A stretch of DNA of 64,000 nt. Source: Burhinus oedicnemus. Taxonomy: Eukaryota; Chordata; Aves; Charadriiformes; Burhinidae. The notes below the pieces were generated by a model that had not been told where the DNA came from, did not search any database, and was given only the letters and a program-made list of their open reading frames with translations. Position 1 is the first letter of the stretch, and every line of letters starts with the position of its first letter. The translations under genes were made by a program, and so were the position numbers. The stretch lies in contig VFFE01009164.1 of assembly GCA_008921705.1 (NCBI GenBank), forward strand, positions 2,842,785 to 2,906,784, in the 5' to 3' direction. Of the stretch, positions 11,302-24,400 are shown piece after piece.

Positions 11302-14300
11302 CTGATGAAATGGCATCCCGAATGCAGGTGGGACAGTCTGGGGTGACAAGGGTGAGCAATGTGTTTAAACTGTAACAATGCATTCAATCCTTTGCCAGTT
11401 GGAGTAAAGAAACGAACACCACCATTAGCCTTGACTGTGCAGCCAAGTCTGCATTTGCAATAATATTAAAGATGCAAATACACTTGCTGAAAAGCGTATA
11501 GTCCTCCTAAGAGAGTCACCATCCCTGCTCAGCAATGCTGTTGTGAGAAGCCACCACATTAAGCTCACTTCTCATAATATCTCAGAGAATTAGTATTATG
11601 CTTATGACACTATACTGTCAAACCTGCTGGGATTGTTATGACTTCTACTATTACTAGGACTTTTAGAAAACTAATTGAATATATGATTAAATCCCTGTGA
11701 TTAAATTCTTTCTCTTAGCGTCCCAATGCAAGTTAAAATAATAAGGAAGGCACATAACACTGTCATATAATTAAAGCTGGTGATTTTTATAAGGTCAAAA
11801 CACTTGGTGGCAATGCTACCAAAGACTGTGTGTCTCACTGAAGTCTGAACGTATATGATGAAGCCCATCTTTATTGAGGCTACTGAACAATATTTTTACA
11901 CTGTGGGGAATGCAGACTGCCTCCTTAAGGCATAAAAGGCATAGTCAGCCAAAAGATGGATGCTTTTGCAAGTAGGAATTCAGAGCCCTAAGTTAAGCTT
12001 TATCTCAAATTAGCCTCCTGCTGTTTCTGTTAAATATAAAGAGGACTGGCTTCTGAATTTGGACATTTAAATTAGGCAAGTAAAGTTAAAAAGTGTGAAT
12101 AGTCCCACCTCCTTTTCTTGTCCCCTGCATTCAGTCTTGAGAAGAAAATATTTCTAATGGATGCTTAAGGAGTGATAACGTTAATTTACAGGATTAATTG
12201 GGAGGCTGTTACTCAAAACTTGCACCAAGGAGTTAGCCACCAACAGGGACTGTTCCTTCCTCTGTAAAGCATCATTGCTGGCCAAGTACCTTCAGTGATG
12301 TGACCTTGGCAATACCTCTGAGCCATGCTGTTCAGGTGGTGGACCCAGATGATCTTGCCTGTAGGGGACTTGACAGCTGAAGAGTACACTTATTTTTCTA
12401 TATGGATTATTTCTTTTCCATTCTTAGCCCTGTTGATGAATAGGAAAAGAGCCATCTCCTGGTAAACAAGATACCCAGACAGAGCTGCAAATCACCACAA
12501 AACCGTTGTGTTGTTTGAACAGATCAAAACGATCCTCAGGGGCTTATTTATGAGCTTATTTTAGACTCTTGTGGCCTTGAATTATGGAATGGAGGTGGTT
12601 TTTAATCTATTCCCTACATTTTTGTTTTGATTTGTTTTTCTGAGTTGCTGGCAGTGATAATGACCTCATTTGTATCAAAATTGGGGTGGGGATAGAAAAG
12701 TGAGGTCAGGTTGTTTGGCCACATTGAGGATGGTTTCAGCTATTTCAGTAGAGAAGCAAACATTAATGATCGTTAACACTTATATGTGCCCAGACGTTAC
12801 ACACACACAGAGACACAAAAGCTATTAATAAAAATATTTCTTAATGTTACCAAATTGTTCTTGTGGTAAAAACTTGGCTGGCTTCCAGTTTTCCATAACT
12901 AGTGTAGGCTGAGCTAATTGGGATGAAATGAAAACCATCCTCATGCTTCTGTCAAAAATGTTGAGACAAAAAAAAAAAGATCTGTTCAATATTTCTCCCT
13001 CCTTATTTTTCATCTTCTCTTGCCTCTGCTCCTCTGGTCACTAGCCAAATCTTAAATATATACACACATCCAGACTATTCAGTTATAATTAATGATAAAA
13101 AGCATTTTGGGTGGGATATTAAACCTAGAGCTTCAGGACTTACTGCACTCTTTCTAAATGTTAGAGATCAGACCTCTGTAGGTTATTCTCCCTTCTGTTT
13201 CCACTGTGGCTTTAGGTCTTCGAGCACTCAGAGCTGAGTCAGAGGTAGAATACTAAACTGCATGGATGCTGACCGAGTGAGTTCTTGTGTCTAAGCAAAA
13301 ATGGTAACAAGTGAATAGCAACAACATTCATCTAATCCAGGTCCTGATGCACTAGCCAGTCTGGAATAGGTAGGTCTGCTGCAAATTCCTGGACCTGCTG
13401 TGTGTGTACCATGGATCTGCATTGCTTGCATGAGCTTGGGTGATCTCAGTCATCTGTGACAGTGTATACAAGATGGAGTTGATAAGCACATGGAGAGTAA
13501 CCATTTCGCCGACAGTTGGTATCTGGAGTCTTTGGGTTGCTAGAAGATCTATGGACAACTTGTGCTCTACTTAAATCCTGTTTAGGCTTGAGAGTCAGCT
13601 GAGATGTAGTAACTGTCAGGGTGTGTGCTCTCAGCCCATGGCTAATGTGAAAGAATGTGACTTATCTTAAACTCCTGCCACTGTGGGTTAAGCTAGATGG
13701 CAATAATTCACTTTTGCTGGGTGAGGATAGCCTACCTCAGCTACCATAACTAAGCCGATTTGCTGCTGAGTCAGAGGAACGTGCTTCTGTGCCTGTGCCT
13801 GTAGTAACAGCAGCATCCTTCGGTACTAATCTGGTGGTTCAGCTGGAAACATTTACTCCTGCTGAACCCTGAGGAGCACCACGGTCTCCTCAGTGCTTGC
13901 TATAATCAGAGCTCCTATAATCTCCGAAGAGCTTTTGGGTCCTCTCTGGTGCTTTGAGATGAGGCAGGTCTGCATCTGACATAGCTACAAAGACCAGAAT
14001 GGCTTTTACTGTAAATTATTTAATCTCTTTCCTTCCCCCAACAGTTCAGTGCTCCATGATTCATACCAGCCCGAAGGAGCACATCTATCTGACTGAACTT
14101 CTGCAGATCACCCTGGATCCTATCTAGACATTTTGGGCAAATAGAACATTCTAACAGGCTGTATCTGCATCAGGCTGAGCAATGCTGCCTTACAACACAA
14201 CTTCCTGCCCTCAACAAAGATAAACAATGAACAGGCACTCTGTTGTGCCATGGGGAGGAGAGGCTTCAGTTCTTCTTATCTATTTTAAAAATGTTTAGAT

Positions 14301-14327
14301 TTAGTAAATATCTACAAAAAATAGGAA
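11302..14327. other. Unassigned non-coding DNA
   Basis: About 3 kb, largely AT-rich, without a recognisable gene or repeat family. It holds a short CA-rich patch near 12798-12817 and an 11-base A run at 12968-12978. Confidence 0.45.
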
Positions 14328-14600
14328 GTGCACGGCTTACTCGAGCAGCCCATCGCAATCCTGCACTTGCCAGCAGTATGTGGTTCAGTCACTAGATGTC
14401 TCTGTGGGCTGCGCAGAGGGGCCACGGACCTTGGGGTCTCTGGTGAGCAAAGACAAAGCTGGGACTTGGGCAGGAGACAAAGCCTTGGCTCGCTGTGTGT
14501 GGGTCTGCCTGCCAGGCACAGCTGTTTGTGCTTAATAAACCATTTAGGAAGGTCTGTGTTTCTTTGATTGCGTTGGTCCATGCTGTGTAATCCCACGAAC
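14328..14600 (+). mobile_element. Possible LTR 3' part (unclassified)
   Basis: A GC-richer block ends in a polyadenylation signal AATAAA at 14534-14539 inside CTTAATAAACC, followed by a T/G-rich stretch. That layout is common for the R-U5 end of avian endogenous retrovirus LTRs. I can identify no TG...CA boundaries, TATA box, target duplication or family match. The 94- and 79-codon frames here run antisense to each other over the same block and are unlikely to be genes. Ordinary unique DNA is an equally good reading. Confidence 0.22.
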
Positions 14601-16183
14601 CCTACGATTCAACAGGTAGTACTCATTAAACATGGTTCTATGTTTATGAAACACTGGAAGAGCAATGAGAAATTAAGCTTCAGGGGTGTCCTTAAGAAGC
14701 TGGGTAACATCACAGGAAGAAAATCAGGCAGAGAGCACATGTAAAGACTGAACGATGGTTCCTTGGGGAGGTTTGGAGCTCAGTGAAGGCCACAACCCAA
14801 AACACCCGGGAGTCCTCTCTATGGGAACAGTCTACTGACAGATCCATACTCAGCCACATCTTCTCACACCACCTAGCAATGCAATGAGAAGACGATGGCA
14901 CTAGAAATCCCACAGCAAAACCTGGGTATTAAGGTGTCCCGCTCAGTCATGACATTCCACTTTGGTGGCTGGGAAAATTATACAGAGATGAAAAACAAAA
15001 TGCCAGATCTCATTACACACCTGGAGACATATCTACAAAATGGTGAAGAATGCAAAGCATTAATTCATGCATGCCTTTCCTTCTGAGAGAGTGTAAGGAA
15101 AGCACCCAGTATTTGACTTCTCTGAGAGCAAGCAGAAAGAAAAGATTCATGTTTGAGATGTGTAGTGTAGAAAAATGTAGGTGAAAGCCACAGTAGGAAT
15201 ACACAGGGGTGGGCACAGCTGTGATTCACTCCAGTGACAATATTGCATTTTTGTGGTCCCACAGTATGTGTGTATGTGTTGAAATTACATCCCTCAACTG
15301 CTGTAAGCAAGTGTTTGCATCTCAAGATAGGCAGGTAAGATAGACCCTTGGTTGCCTGTGCCTATCCCTGGCTTTCCTGGGGTAATCAAGTGTATTTCAA
15401 CAACACAAAAGTTAAAAAAGCCTTTGGTAGGAAAGTTCTTCAGAAGACAGACAGTAGGACAAGATAGCACCGACACTACAGATAACCCAGACTGGTAGCA
15501 AATGGACCATCCCACTTCATCAGAGCACTGTGTGGCCTTTGAAGAATGCAGAAAAAATGTAATTCAGCTCCCAAGATTACCATGGAGTAATCAATGTTGT
15601 ATTAATTATACTTGACACTTTAGAGCCAAATGAAGTGACTATCTAATTAAAAGCACAACATCACCTTAATGAGAACAACCCTCACTTGTCACGTCACAGG
15701 AGGGTTTATAGCTTCCCTCCCCGCCCTCTATTCTTTGAATCCAAGTTCAAATTCAAGGGAAAGTTTGCTTATGGATTAGGTCCAGATGTGTCTGATATTT
15801 TAACTCTTATTTTCAGCTGTTCCCTTGCATGAAAGATCTGGGCTGTTTACGAGCATGTTGTTGTTTCCTCTGATGCAACATTGGGCTATGATGTAAGCCT
15901 GAGATTGGAAAGCGATGATGGTTGTCACTTCCAAATCCTACTGAACTGGAGCATATCAAAAGATCTTGTCCAGACCAACAACTCGTATTAATTCTTCTCT
16001 CTGTCCAATGAAAATTTGAACTCTTTGGCTCTGTGACTGGATTTGACAAGGCACTGCTTTGACTAAGGAAAATTGGTTTAGCTCCTTGGGGCTGCCCTGG
16101 ATTTAGGGCTGGTAAAAGTTAAAGCCCTATCAAGAGGACCCAAAGCATATTCCACATGGTATTTAAGGCACTGGAGAGTCTCC
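14601..16183. other. Unassigned non-coding DNA
   Basis: No gene or named repeat is seen. Frames of 60-86 codons between 14710 and 16290 lie mostly on the minus strand, overlap each other and show no motifs. Confidence 0.45.
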
Positions 16184-16205
16184 ATGAGCATCCTAGGATG
16201 CTCAT
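16184..16205. repeat. Perfect 22-bp palindrome
   Basis: ATGAGCATCCT is followed at once by its exact reverse complement AGGATGCTCAT, with no spacer. With no loop it is a dyad-symmetric site rather than a natural hairpin. The flanks do not extend the symmetry. Confidence 0.9.
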
Positions 16206-17292
16206 TCTTTCTAGCCACATGTACAGGTGTCCCAGCTATGACAAACCTTTTATGGGTCTCAGCAACAGTTCCTGACCCATGGTGGTTCATGAATATGTGT
16301 ATAGGTGGGCATCACCCTCCTTGGTGCCATTGACAAAGATCTTTTAAGATGACTCTTGAGTTATGTCTCTAGAGTCCTTCTAGAGTCCCTTCTGCATCTC
16401 CTTCAGTACATGTCCCACCAGTGCTGAGGTCTCCTGGGTTCTCTTTCTGTCACTTTCTCTTTCTACTCATATTTCCTGAGAAACTCTTCAACAGTCACAC
16501 ATTCAAAAACACCCTTTTCTTGACACTCCTTTAATCCAGGAGAACCTCAAAAAACAGCAAAGATCATTTCCCTAAACTATTATTTGTGTCATGTTCCTAC
16601 TTGTTTCCATCCTTTTACATCATAATCCACTTCTGGTCTTTTGTTTGCCATGTTAGTTTTAAACCACAGCAGATATTCTGGTGCTGGGCACTGCATTGGC
16701 AATGACACCAGAGTAATAATCCAACCACAATTTGATAAGCACTATAACTATTCATTAAAAATAAGCTTGTTGATATGTGTTTCCAGTTATCTTTTTAAAT
16801 GCTCTATGACATTACTGGTCTTTTCCATTACTATACTACTAGCACTATTTTCTTGTGTTTGATCTCATCCTTCCATGGCAGGTTGTGACGAAATTTTCCT
16901 CACAACTATAGCAGTCTTGTAATTTTGCTCTTGAATATAATGTCAAAGCAGAAAAGCTTTTTATCTTCTGACACTCCAGAACAAGCAAATATTGAAGCAA
17001 CGTAGGGCTGTGGTTGAAATGGATCTGTCTGAAACTAAGAGCAGAAAACTAGGGAGCAGTTTCTGAGGGGTAGGAGATTCCTCACAGAGATTCTTAGCTC
17101 CTTATTCCAGGGGGATGTATTGGCCATCACTGCTTTTCATTGAATATTTATGGTAACACAGTGACAGTGGGAAATTTGAGCCCTATCTAAGACTGGGAGT
17201 GGGGAAGAAGCTTCACAGCATGTAGTTGTAAACTGCAAACTGATATTCATGGATTAAGAGTCTAGTTTGCTTGGCTTTCTTCATAGCCGGTG
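16206..17292. other. Unassigned non-coding DNA
   Basis: No gene is seen. The stretch leads up to the 5' boundary of the LTR at 17293. Confidence 0.45.
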
Positions 17293-17987
17293 TGTCCTGG
17301 ATTGAGGTAAAACAGGACCAATTTTGTTCAGTAATTTCACTTTTTAGCTAGGCCTCTTCTAACTGCTGAAATTAACAGCATGTTGTGCAGAAACTGTTCG
17401 CTCTCAGAGTGATAAGACCCATGTTTATGGTTGATGCCAAGAAATGGTATGCAGTAAAGCTATTGCTTTACTTATTGCTATAACAACCAAGGCCAGCCAG
17501 CTTTGTTACTTGCCTTGTTGGAGGGTCGGAAGCAGAAAAGCGTAGAGGGGTCACCCCTGTGGGGAGGAGTGGACAGGACAGGTGACCCAAAACTGACCAA
17601 GAGGGTATTCCATCCCATCTGCCTCATGCTCAGTATAAAAGCTGAGGGATCAAAGGGTCAGCCCTCTTTCTTCAATGGCCCATCTATTCATCTGCCTTTG
17701 ATCCCGATCCTGAATCCAGAACTGAATCCAGTTTCCATCCGTCACTGAGTCCCGTCTGGGACATCCCCAGTGCCTGCTGCTGATGTGATTGTCATCCTGG
17801 GAGCTTGACACGGTTTTGGATATATTTCATTATTTTCTTCTTATTATTTTATTAGTAATATTTCATTAAAGTAGTTTAGATCCTTCTAAACTCTTAAGTC
17901 TCCTTCTCTCTCTCCCGCCTCCCTCCAAAGCAGAGCAGGAGAGAGAAAGCATCTGTCATTCCGCCTGATTGGGCCTGAGCCACGACA
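17293..17987 (+). mobile_element. Solo LTR, avian ERVL type
   Basis: The element starts TGTCCTGG and ends CCACGACA, a close counterpart of the termini of a common bird ERVL LTR family. In order inside it are a block reading GGTGACCCAAAACTGACCAA, then GGTATTCCATCCCAT, CATGCTCAGTATAAAAGCTG with the TATA box at 17634-17640, a T-rich TTATTATTTTATTA patch, and a polyadenylation signal ATTAAA at 17865-17870. The 3' end is a CTCTCTC-rich U5 followed by a purine-rich stretch. The flanks CGGTG and CAGTG match at four of five bases, which fits a 5-bp target duplication. Its length of about 695 bp fits a complete LTR, and no viral internal sequence lies on either side, so it is a solo LTR left by recombination. 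It is diverged from the family and old. Confidence 0.82.
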
Positions 17988-18340
17988 CAGTGGCAGGATA
18001 CATGCTCTGCCAAGTGACAGTTCAAAGAGGTGGTGTAGCAGGAAGAGAGAAGTTGAGCAGTGCACACCTATTAAAAGCTGGGAGCACACTTGGATTTGGG
18101 TGACATCAATGGGGAGAAGTGGGATACAACCTCTGGTGAATCTGGTCAATGGGAACACAGTTCACAGGACTGGAAGTGCTCCAGCAGAGTTCAGCTCCAG
18201 TTTACAGAGACAACAGCCCTATATAATCTTGGTCATAATCTTATCAAATTGCTGTAAATGTCCTTTTGTTTTTGTTTTTCTCTGATTGCTCCTAGTAGGA
18301 CCTCCAGTTAGGGACTTTATTTTAACTTGTAGCCTAATTT
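17988..18340. other. Unassigned DNA between LTR and CR1
   Basis: About 350 bp with no gene or repeat that I recognise. Confidence 0.45.
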
Positions 18341-18455
18341 AGAATCATAGAATCGTTTAGGTTGGAAAAGACCTTTAAGATCATCTAGTCCAACCATTAA
18401 CCCTACTCTACCAGGTCTGCCACTAACCCATGTCTCTAAGCACCACATGCATCAA
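18341..18455 (-). mobile_element. CR1 3' end, 5'-truncated
   Basis: Read on the plus strand it opens with AGAATCATAGAATCG, then GGTTGGAAAAGACC, TTTAAGATCATCTAGTCC and ACCATTAACC, which is the reverse complement of a CR1 3' untranslated end. Only about 115 bp of the 3' terminus is present, as usual for CR1, whose reverse transcription often stops early. By eye it is about 95% identical to the 3' end of the inner CR1 at 31710-32244, so the two belong to one subfamily. Confidence 0.9.
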
Positions 18456-21400
18456 CTGCCATTCACTACTTCCTGCTTTGCTGCCATTTTTTTATTAAAT
18501 AGTTAAAGTGTTAACTCGTTAACTCTACTAACATGATGCTCTTTGCTTTGTGTTACAGCTGAGACATGGCTACAAATGAAGGAAATGTTTAGGATCTATG
18601 GCTTACTGGATAGTATATGAGCTTTTCTTCTTGTATTGAGAACATTTTTGAAAACATCAGCTATATTTATTGATTGCAGGTTGATGACCTGCTGCAGCCT
18701 TGATTTTAATATTGACACTGCCTTTGGTATTCTGTAGGATTTTCCTGGCATACTAAGATTTACAGAGCTTCATATCATTGAGTCAGGGTATCTCCTTAAT
18801 CAAACTCATGTAAAATGAGGATACTTTGCTGCGTTTGTTGTTTTCCCCATGAGCTCAGAAACATCTGATTTTCCTCTAGTGGTCTGGATGAGCTCTTGTC
18901 TGGCAGCTCTGGTATTTTAACTTCCTTAAATTTTTGACCTGAGAGTCATGTCACCGGTAGCACAGATTCTCTTTGGAATTGTTTTCTTTAAAAATTGAAT
19001 TACAGTTCCTCCTTTAGATGGAAGGAAGTGAGTCGTTAACAGGCAACTCTCAAAAGTTTTCTAGAGTTTGACCCAAGTCAGCAGCAGGCACTGGCCTCTC
19101 CTCAGCAACTGTATCTCAAGAGATTCTAATACAATTAGTAGACATCCTGGGATTTAGCACTTAGGATATGTTATCTCAAAATATATTTTTTTGGTTTTAC
19201 TGGCCTTTCAGAAGAAAACAAAGGCATTGGTAACCACACGATGTAGCCCAAAGGCCTCATCAAGAGTGGAATTAGATGTCTGAAAAGCCCTACAGAAAGG
19301 ACATTTTGAATTTGGGGGAAACTTGAAGAAAATTGTAATAGGCAGAGGAACACCCTGGTGCTGCTCCAGGATTGTGAGGTTCAAGTCCAGACCAAATGAA
19401 CATCAGGCAGGATCCTACCTTAGGCTCCTGTATCTTTGCTGGCATACTAACTGCTTCCTGAGATGGTGCTGTCCCTGTTACGGCTGCCTAACTCCACAGC
19501 TGGTCTCCAGAGGATGCTTTGCATCTCTCAGAAAAATGGAAACCACAATCCTTGCATTACTGAGAGGTCTAGGACAGTCATTTTAAGGTACGAGGGCTCA
19601 TCATATTTGTCAAGAACAACATTGGTAGGATAACCTACAACTATGGGAGTCAAAACTCTGTTTGAAATTAATGTCCTTTAACACTAGCTGTATGTTAACA
19701 TCTACACAAACCTTAGCTTAGTGTAAATATGGATTCAGATGTTCTTTTAACACATTGGAAGGAGAGCTAATCTGGATCCGGGTTACTGGAAAGGCCCATT
19801 TTTAGCTTGGGATGGTGAAATTCTGGTATAGAGCTAGTGGACCTTCAGTGTTGCAGAGCTCATTGCAAAGTTCTTAGACTAAAGGATTATATGTGGAAGC
19901 TGAAGTTCAAGTGGTTGTTCAGGCTTCTTATCATCGTGCAGGCTTGTCTCCATATCTATGGTTGGAAGTTGAATTGTTGAGTATATGACAGTGAACTACA
20001 TACAGCTGGGATCCTTTTAATTTTATCAAAACCTGATTCAAAGGAAGTATGATAACACTTTTAATGCTCACCTTCGTAGCAGAAAAGCTCGACAGAAAAT
20101 GTATTCATATTCACAGCTGGTAGCCATCTTTTCTTCTGAAGCATGACAGCTTCTATTTTCCTGGTGTTAAAGGCAATTTTCCCAGTAGGTCTTTGGACTA
20201 AGCTAAAAGACATGTGCAAAACGACTGAAGAAGAATCTCCTGTAACCCTCTTAAGTATTAGCAAAATAGACTTTTTTTTTTTGTCTAATATGTTGTGTGA
20301 GGACACAGGAGAACATTTTAAGCAGTAACTGACTGAACATGCGTGTATCTGTGTAGACACAGTATATATTTGCTTATACCAAATGGATAATTAAGCACAC
20401 ATCTGCCTCTGCAGTTATCTGTGTTGTACATGCGAACACTTCATTGAGTGGAAAAATAGAAGCTCCAGTCGCGCAAGTGTATGGTGCAAGTTTTATGACT
20501 GTTGCTGGAGATATGTTCTTACTGTCAGGAATATGTGGCTCACGTAGGAGAACACAAATGAACAAACATACCTGTAGTCCTCTTTGGAGATATCTACGAG
20601 CTGATGCAAGCTCTCCTTGCCTTTGCTATGGATCTCAAAGCTGTGTAACCATGCTGCACTCACTCACATCATTGTCTTGAGCACAGAAGTGGGTTAACCT
20701 CTGCTACCTGCCTCCCAATGCTCCCTTTCATCTGCCTGTAAAGACAAGGAGATGTACTTATAAGAGTTGAAGGAACTTTGACACATGCTGTCCAGCTGTC
20801 ATCAAGCGGTTATGCACGACTCATGCACCTCTCCATCATTAATGTTACAGCTGATGTTGATGACTTGCAGCTGGGGAAGGCAGGACAAGAGTGCAGCTTC
20901 CAAGTAGAGCTTCTTTGGAAAAGCTGAGAACTAGCCGAGAAGCTGTTCACTCTAGTGTCCTGCTTACCATTACTCTGCCAGTGAGAGGAGGGAGTGGAAT
21001 AAGAAGCAGTGCACTCATTCAGCTCCTGGTTTGCTGACGTGGCAAAGGCTGACATTACATTTTTTTCTGAATTAGAAGGGGAGAAAAACAAAAAGTTCCA
21101 ATTTTTTTGAAGGTTTTGTGCAGCTAAGATGGAGTTCAGTGATTTTCTCTGTTTATCCTTGCTGTTTCATGCAGTCATAACAATTACAGCTCCATATGAA
21201 CCACTAAATGCACAGGTATCTTCAGGCAGCCAGATAACATACTTGTTAGTGCTGACCATAGTGTAAAATCCCACTGAAAAAACTGTGCCAAGAGTCATAT
21301 TTAGCAGCACTAATTATTAGAAAAATGCTATACACTGTGGTTTTATTTTACACAGTTGACTTTTCCCTCATAATAATCCCATGCTTGGGAATTTCTTAGA

Positions 21401-24400
21401 TTTTTGGAATGTTCCAGTTTTTGATCTAATACATTAAGTTTTCTTCTAATTACTAAAAAACCACATTGCCCAACTGAAGTGCAGTTTTCTTTGTGTTCAC
21501 TAGAAGTCTGTAAATGGACATTCAGAGTGAGCACCAGTGCAACCAAGGGAAAAGTAAAGTCATTAAGTTACCCTCAAAGTTTTTCTCACTAGTGAAGACA
21601 CTATAACTGAAATGTCTTCAATATTTTGTTGTGGAGGTGATCAAAACACTGAGCGATAGTTAAAAAAAAGCATTTGTCACGAGATAAACCCAGGGGACTG
21701 TTAGGTTAGAAGCAGGCAGCCATGAACCCTGGAGCCCTGCTTAAAGAATAGGCTTAATTTTCGTGGCTGTTCTGTGGCTCTAACTGTAGCAGGACAGCAA
21801 TCTAATCTCCAGCCTGGAAATAAGGTCTTCCCTTGGTGCAGATTTCCTACAAAGCCCGAGCTGAGCTCCTTCTGGCATTGCCCTGTCTCCCCGCAAAGCC
21901 ACTTCTTGTGGTAGGCATCGCCTAATGCTTCTCTGTCATTAAGAGTATTTTCAATGGAATGAAATTGTTAGCATTTGATCCTAAAGTTCCTTGCAACTCT
22001 GACCTACTGTATTTATCATATTTGGCTCATTTCCTCACTTATGAGGATCTTCATAACAGTCTTTTGGAGGGCAGATGGGGAAGCATCTCCATAGGAAGGA
22101 GCCATCTCCTACCTATGACAGAGACCTCCTCAGCATGGTATCTGCACATCTGAGTTTATGATTTACTAACATATTAGCACAACTGATAATCCACAGATAC
22201 TTTCTGTTGCTGGTGGAGACTTTGTAGAATGGGGAAACCCCCACGCATGGCAAATAATTCTCTGTGCAAAGACTCCTGGTGGTGATGAGGTTCATACCTA
22301 TCTAAAGCATGAGTGCTGGTGGCACATTTTTTCATCTAAAATAGATCAAAGGGGAGACAGCCAGTCAGATATCTAGCTAATCTAAACTGTTGGGAAGTCA
22401 GTGGCTTCAATGCACAGGGCTGAGGACCTGGCCAGGAGTGGAGGGTGACCAGAGGTGGTCGGAGCTCACCATAAAGAGAATTTTATGCCAAAAAGCAAAT
22501 GGTGACAGCTAGTTTCAAAGAAGACAGTGTCTAGGGAATGCACTACTGCTCTTCAGTATTTCAAATAAAGTAGTGTGTCTGCATGACAATTTTTGATAAA
22601 AAAAGACACAAAGGAAAACCAAGAAAAGCACAGAAACAATTTATTTGATGAAAGGCAAAGTTCCTTACATGGAAAGTACGTGAGAGACTGTAAAATATCA
22701 TAATTTTAAAATATCTGTGGGACTGGGTTCCCCAGGCCTTTTTCCCGGTTGCCCCAGTAAAGTCAGCCTCTTGATTTCTCAAACGTGTTATTTTCTAGAT
22801 TCAGAAAATATGTATGTACTGGCATATCATTCTAATTAGCCTAAATTTACATAATTCCATATTACCAACTACTGAGGCATTCAGAATAACCCACAGATTT
22901 ATTTTCTGGAATTTAGCGCCTGTTTCCCATTTGTAGTGTGGATGCTTCCTATCATCTGGCAGTGTGAGGCCATTGACAAGGAGTGGGCATGTAATTCACA
23001 CTGTTGGGCTGTGAAATACCACCTGGGAGGAGGATAAAAGCCTTCTCTTGGGTGGTTTTCATTTATTATCTTTACTGCACCAGTTTCTAGAAGCCCAGGT
23101 CCTTCATGGAGTTGTGACTGTGATAGGTGTTTTATCAATGAGGCACCATTGGAAACAAAGTGCTTGGAAGCCTACTCCTTTTTCTGTCCTGGTCTCTCTT
23201 ACGCTGGTGCGTGGGGATATGTTACCTTTGGCTTTTGGCAGCTGTCTGAATTTTTTCATTTCCCTCACCACTTACCTAAAGCAACTCATGGAGATAATTT
23301 CCCATGTCAGCAGCTAGTCTGATCTATCTGAGATTGTATTACTAAACTTGCTATACAAATCTGCTCTTTTTCCACAGTCCTCTAACAATCTCAAACTCTC
23401 TAGCTGTTATCAATGTCTACACCTGAGAGATACAATTAGTTATTACCCAACAGCATACACGAGATTTTACTTGGAGCCTTGTTTTCTGTTCAGGAACATA
23501 AGCAATCTATGGGCCTTCTTTACCTCCTGGTTGCATAAAGGATTAAGTCATTATATTTAACTGCAAGAGGCTTCTCTCTAATGCTGAGCACCCCAGGTCT
23601 AATCTTGCTTACCATTTGTGTGTTGAAAGAACTGAGTAATTTCAGAGCAACTGATCTGAACTGGTCAAGTTAAATTGGTCCAGTTTAAAGCAGTGTCGGG
23701 CTCCTGTTGATTTATTTATTCGTTATGTCAGTAGTCATCTCGGTTCTTGACTAAGCCAAACTAAATACTGCCTGATCTGCACGGCCAAAAAATAGCTACA
23801 TAGTGAAAGGATTTTTGCATTTAGCTATGTTACCTGAATTAATTTATGTTTCCTCTTTGTCATTCTACTTGGTAGACACAAAGGCATTGCTCTTCCCTCA
23901 AACCTAGACCTTTCACATAAATTATCCTTAATCTCATCCTATTTCTTTCTGCACTGCGGTGAAGACATACCTTCAGACAACAAATACTTCCTACCAAGGC
24001 TTCTCCACTGAGTTCAGTATTTCAAATTCCTCTTTATCCACTGGCAATTTGAACTTTCAATTAAATTAATATTATTGTGAAGAGCACTTGTTTTCTCTGA
24101 AATGTTTGCTGTAAAACTTTTTTAAGAACACTTAAAATGACACAATTTTTTATGTTTGTCTAAAAATAATTACTTTGTTTTTTTGGAAAAGCTAATGTCT
24201 GGCTGGAAAACATTTGTTTTACTCAAATGTTTCCTCAAGAATATCTTCTGCCTTCACATTTCGGTGAGTTGTCATCTCCATATTTAATGTCAAAATGAAG
24301 CAAAACTTTGTTATGAAAATTCCTGAACTCTAAAGTTTCAGCCAAAGTCCAGATCATGGTTTTATAATTTGACTTCAACTCTGCAAACATAGCTCTCACT

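Noticed and set aside
18775..18830. MIR-like CATGTAAAATGAGGATAC
   Set aside because: Only one short block matches, with no head, body or tail around it.
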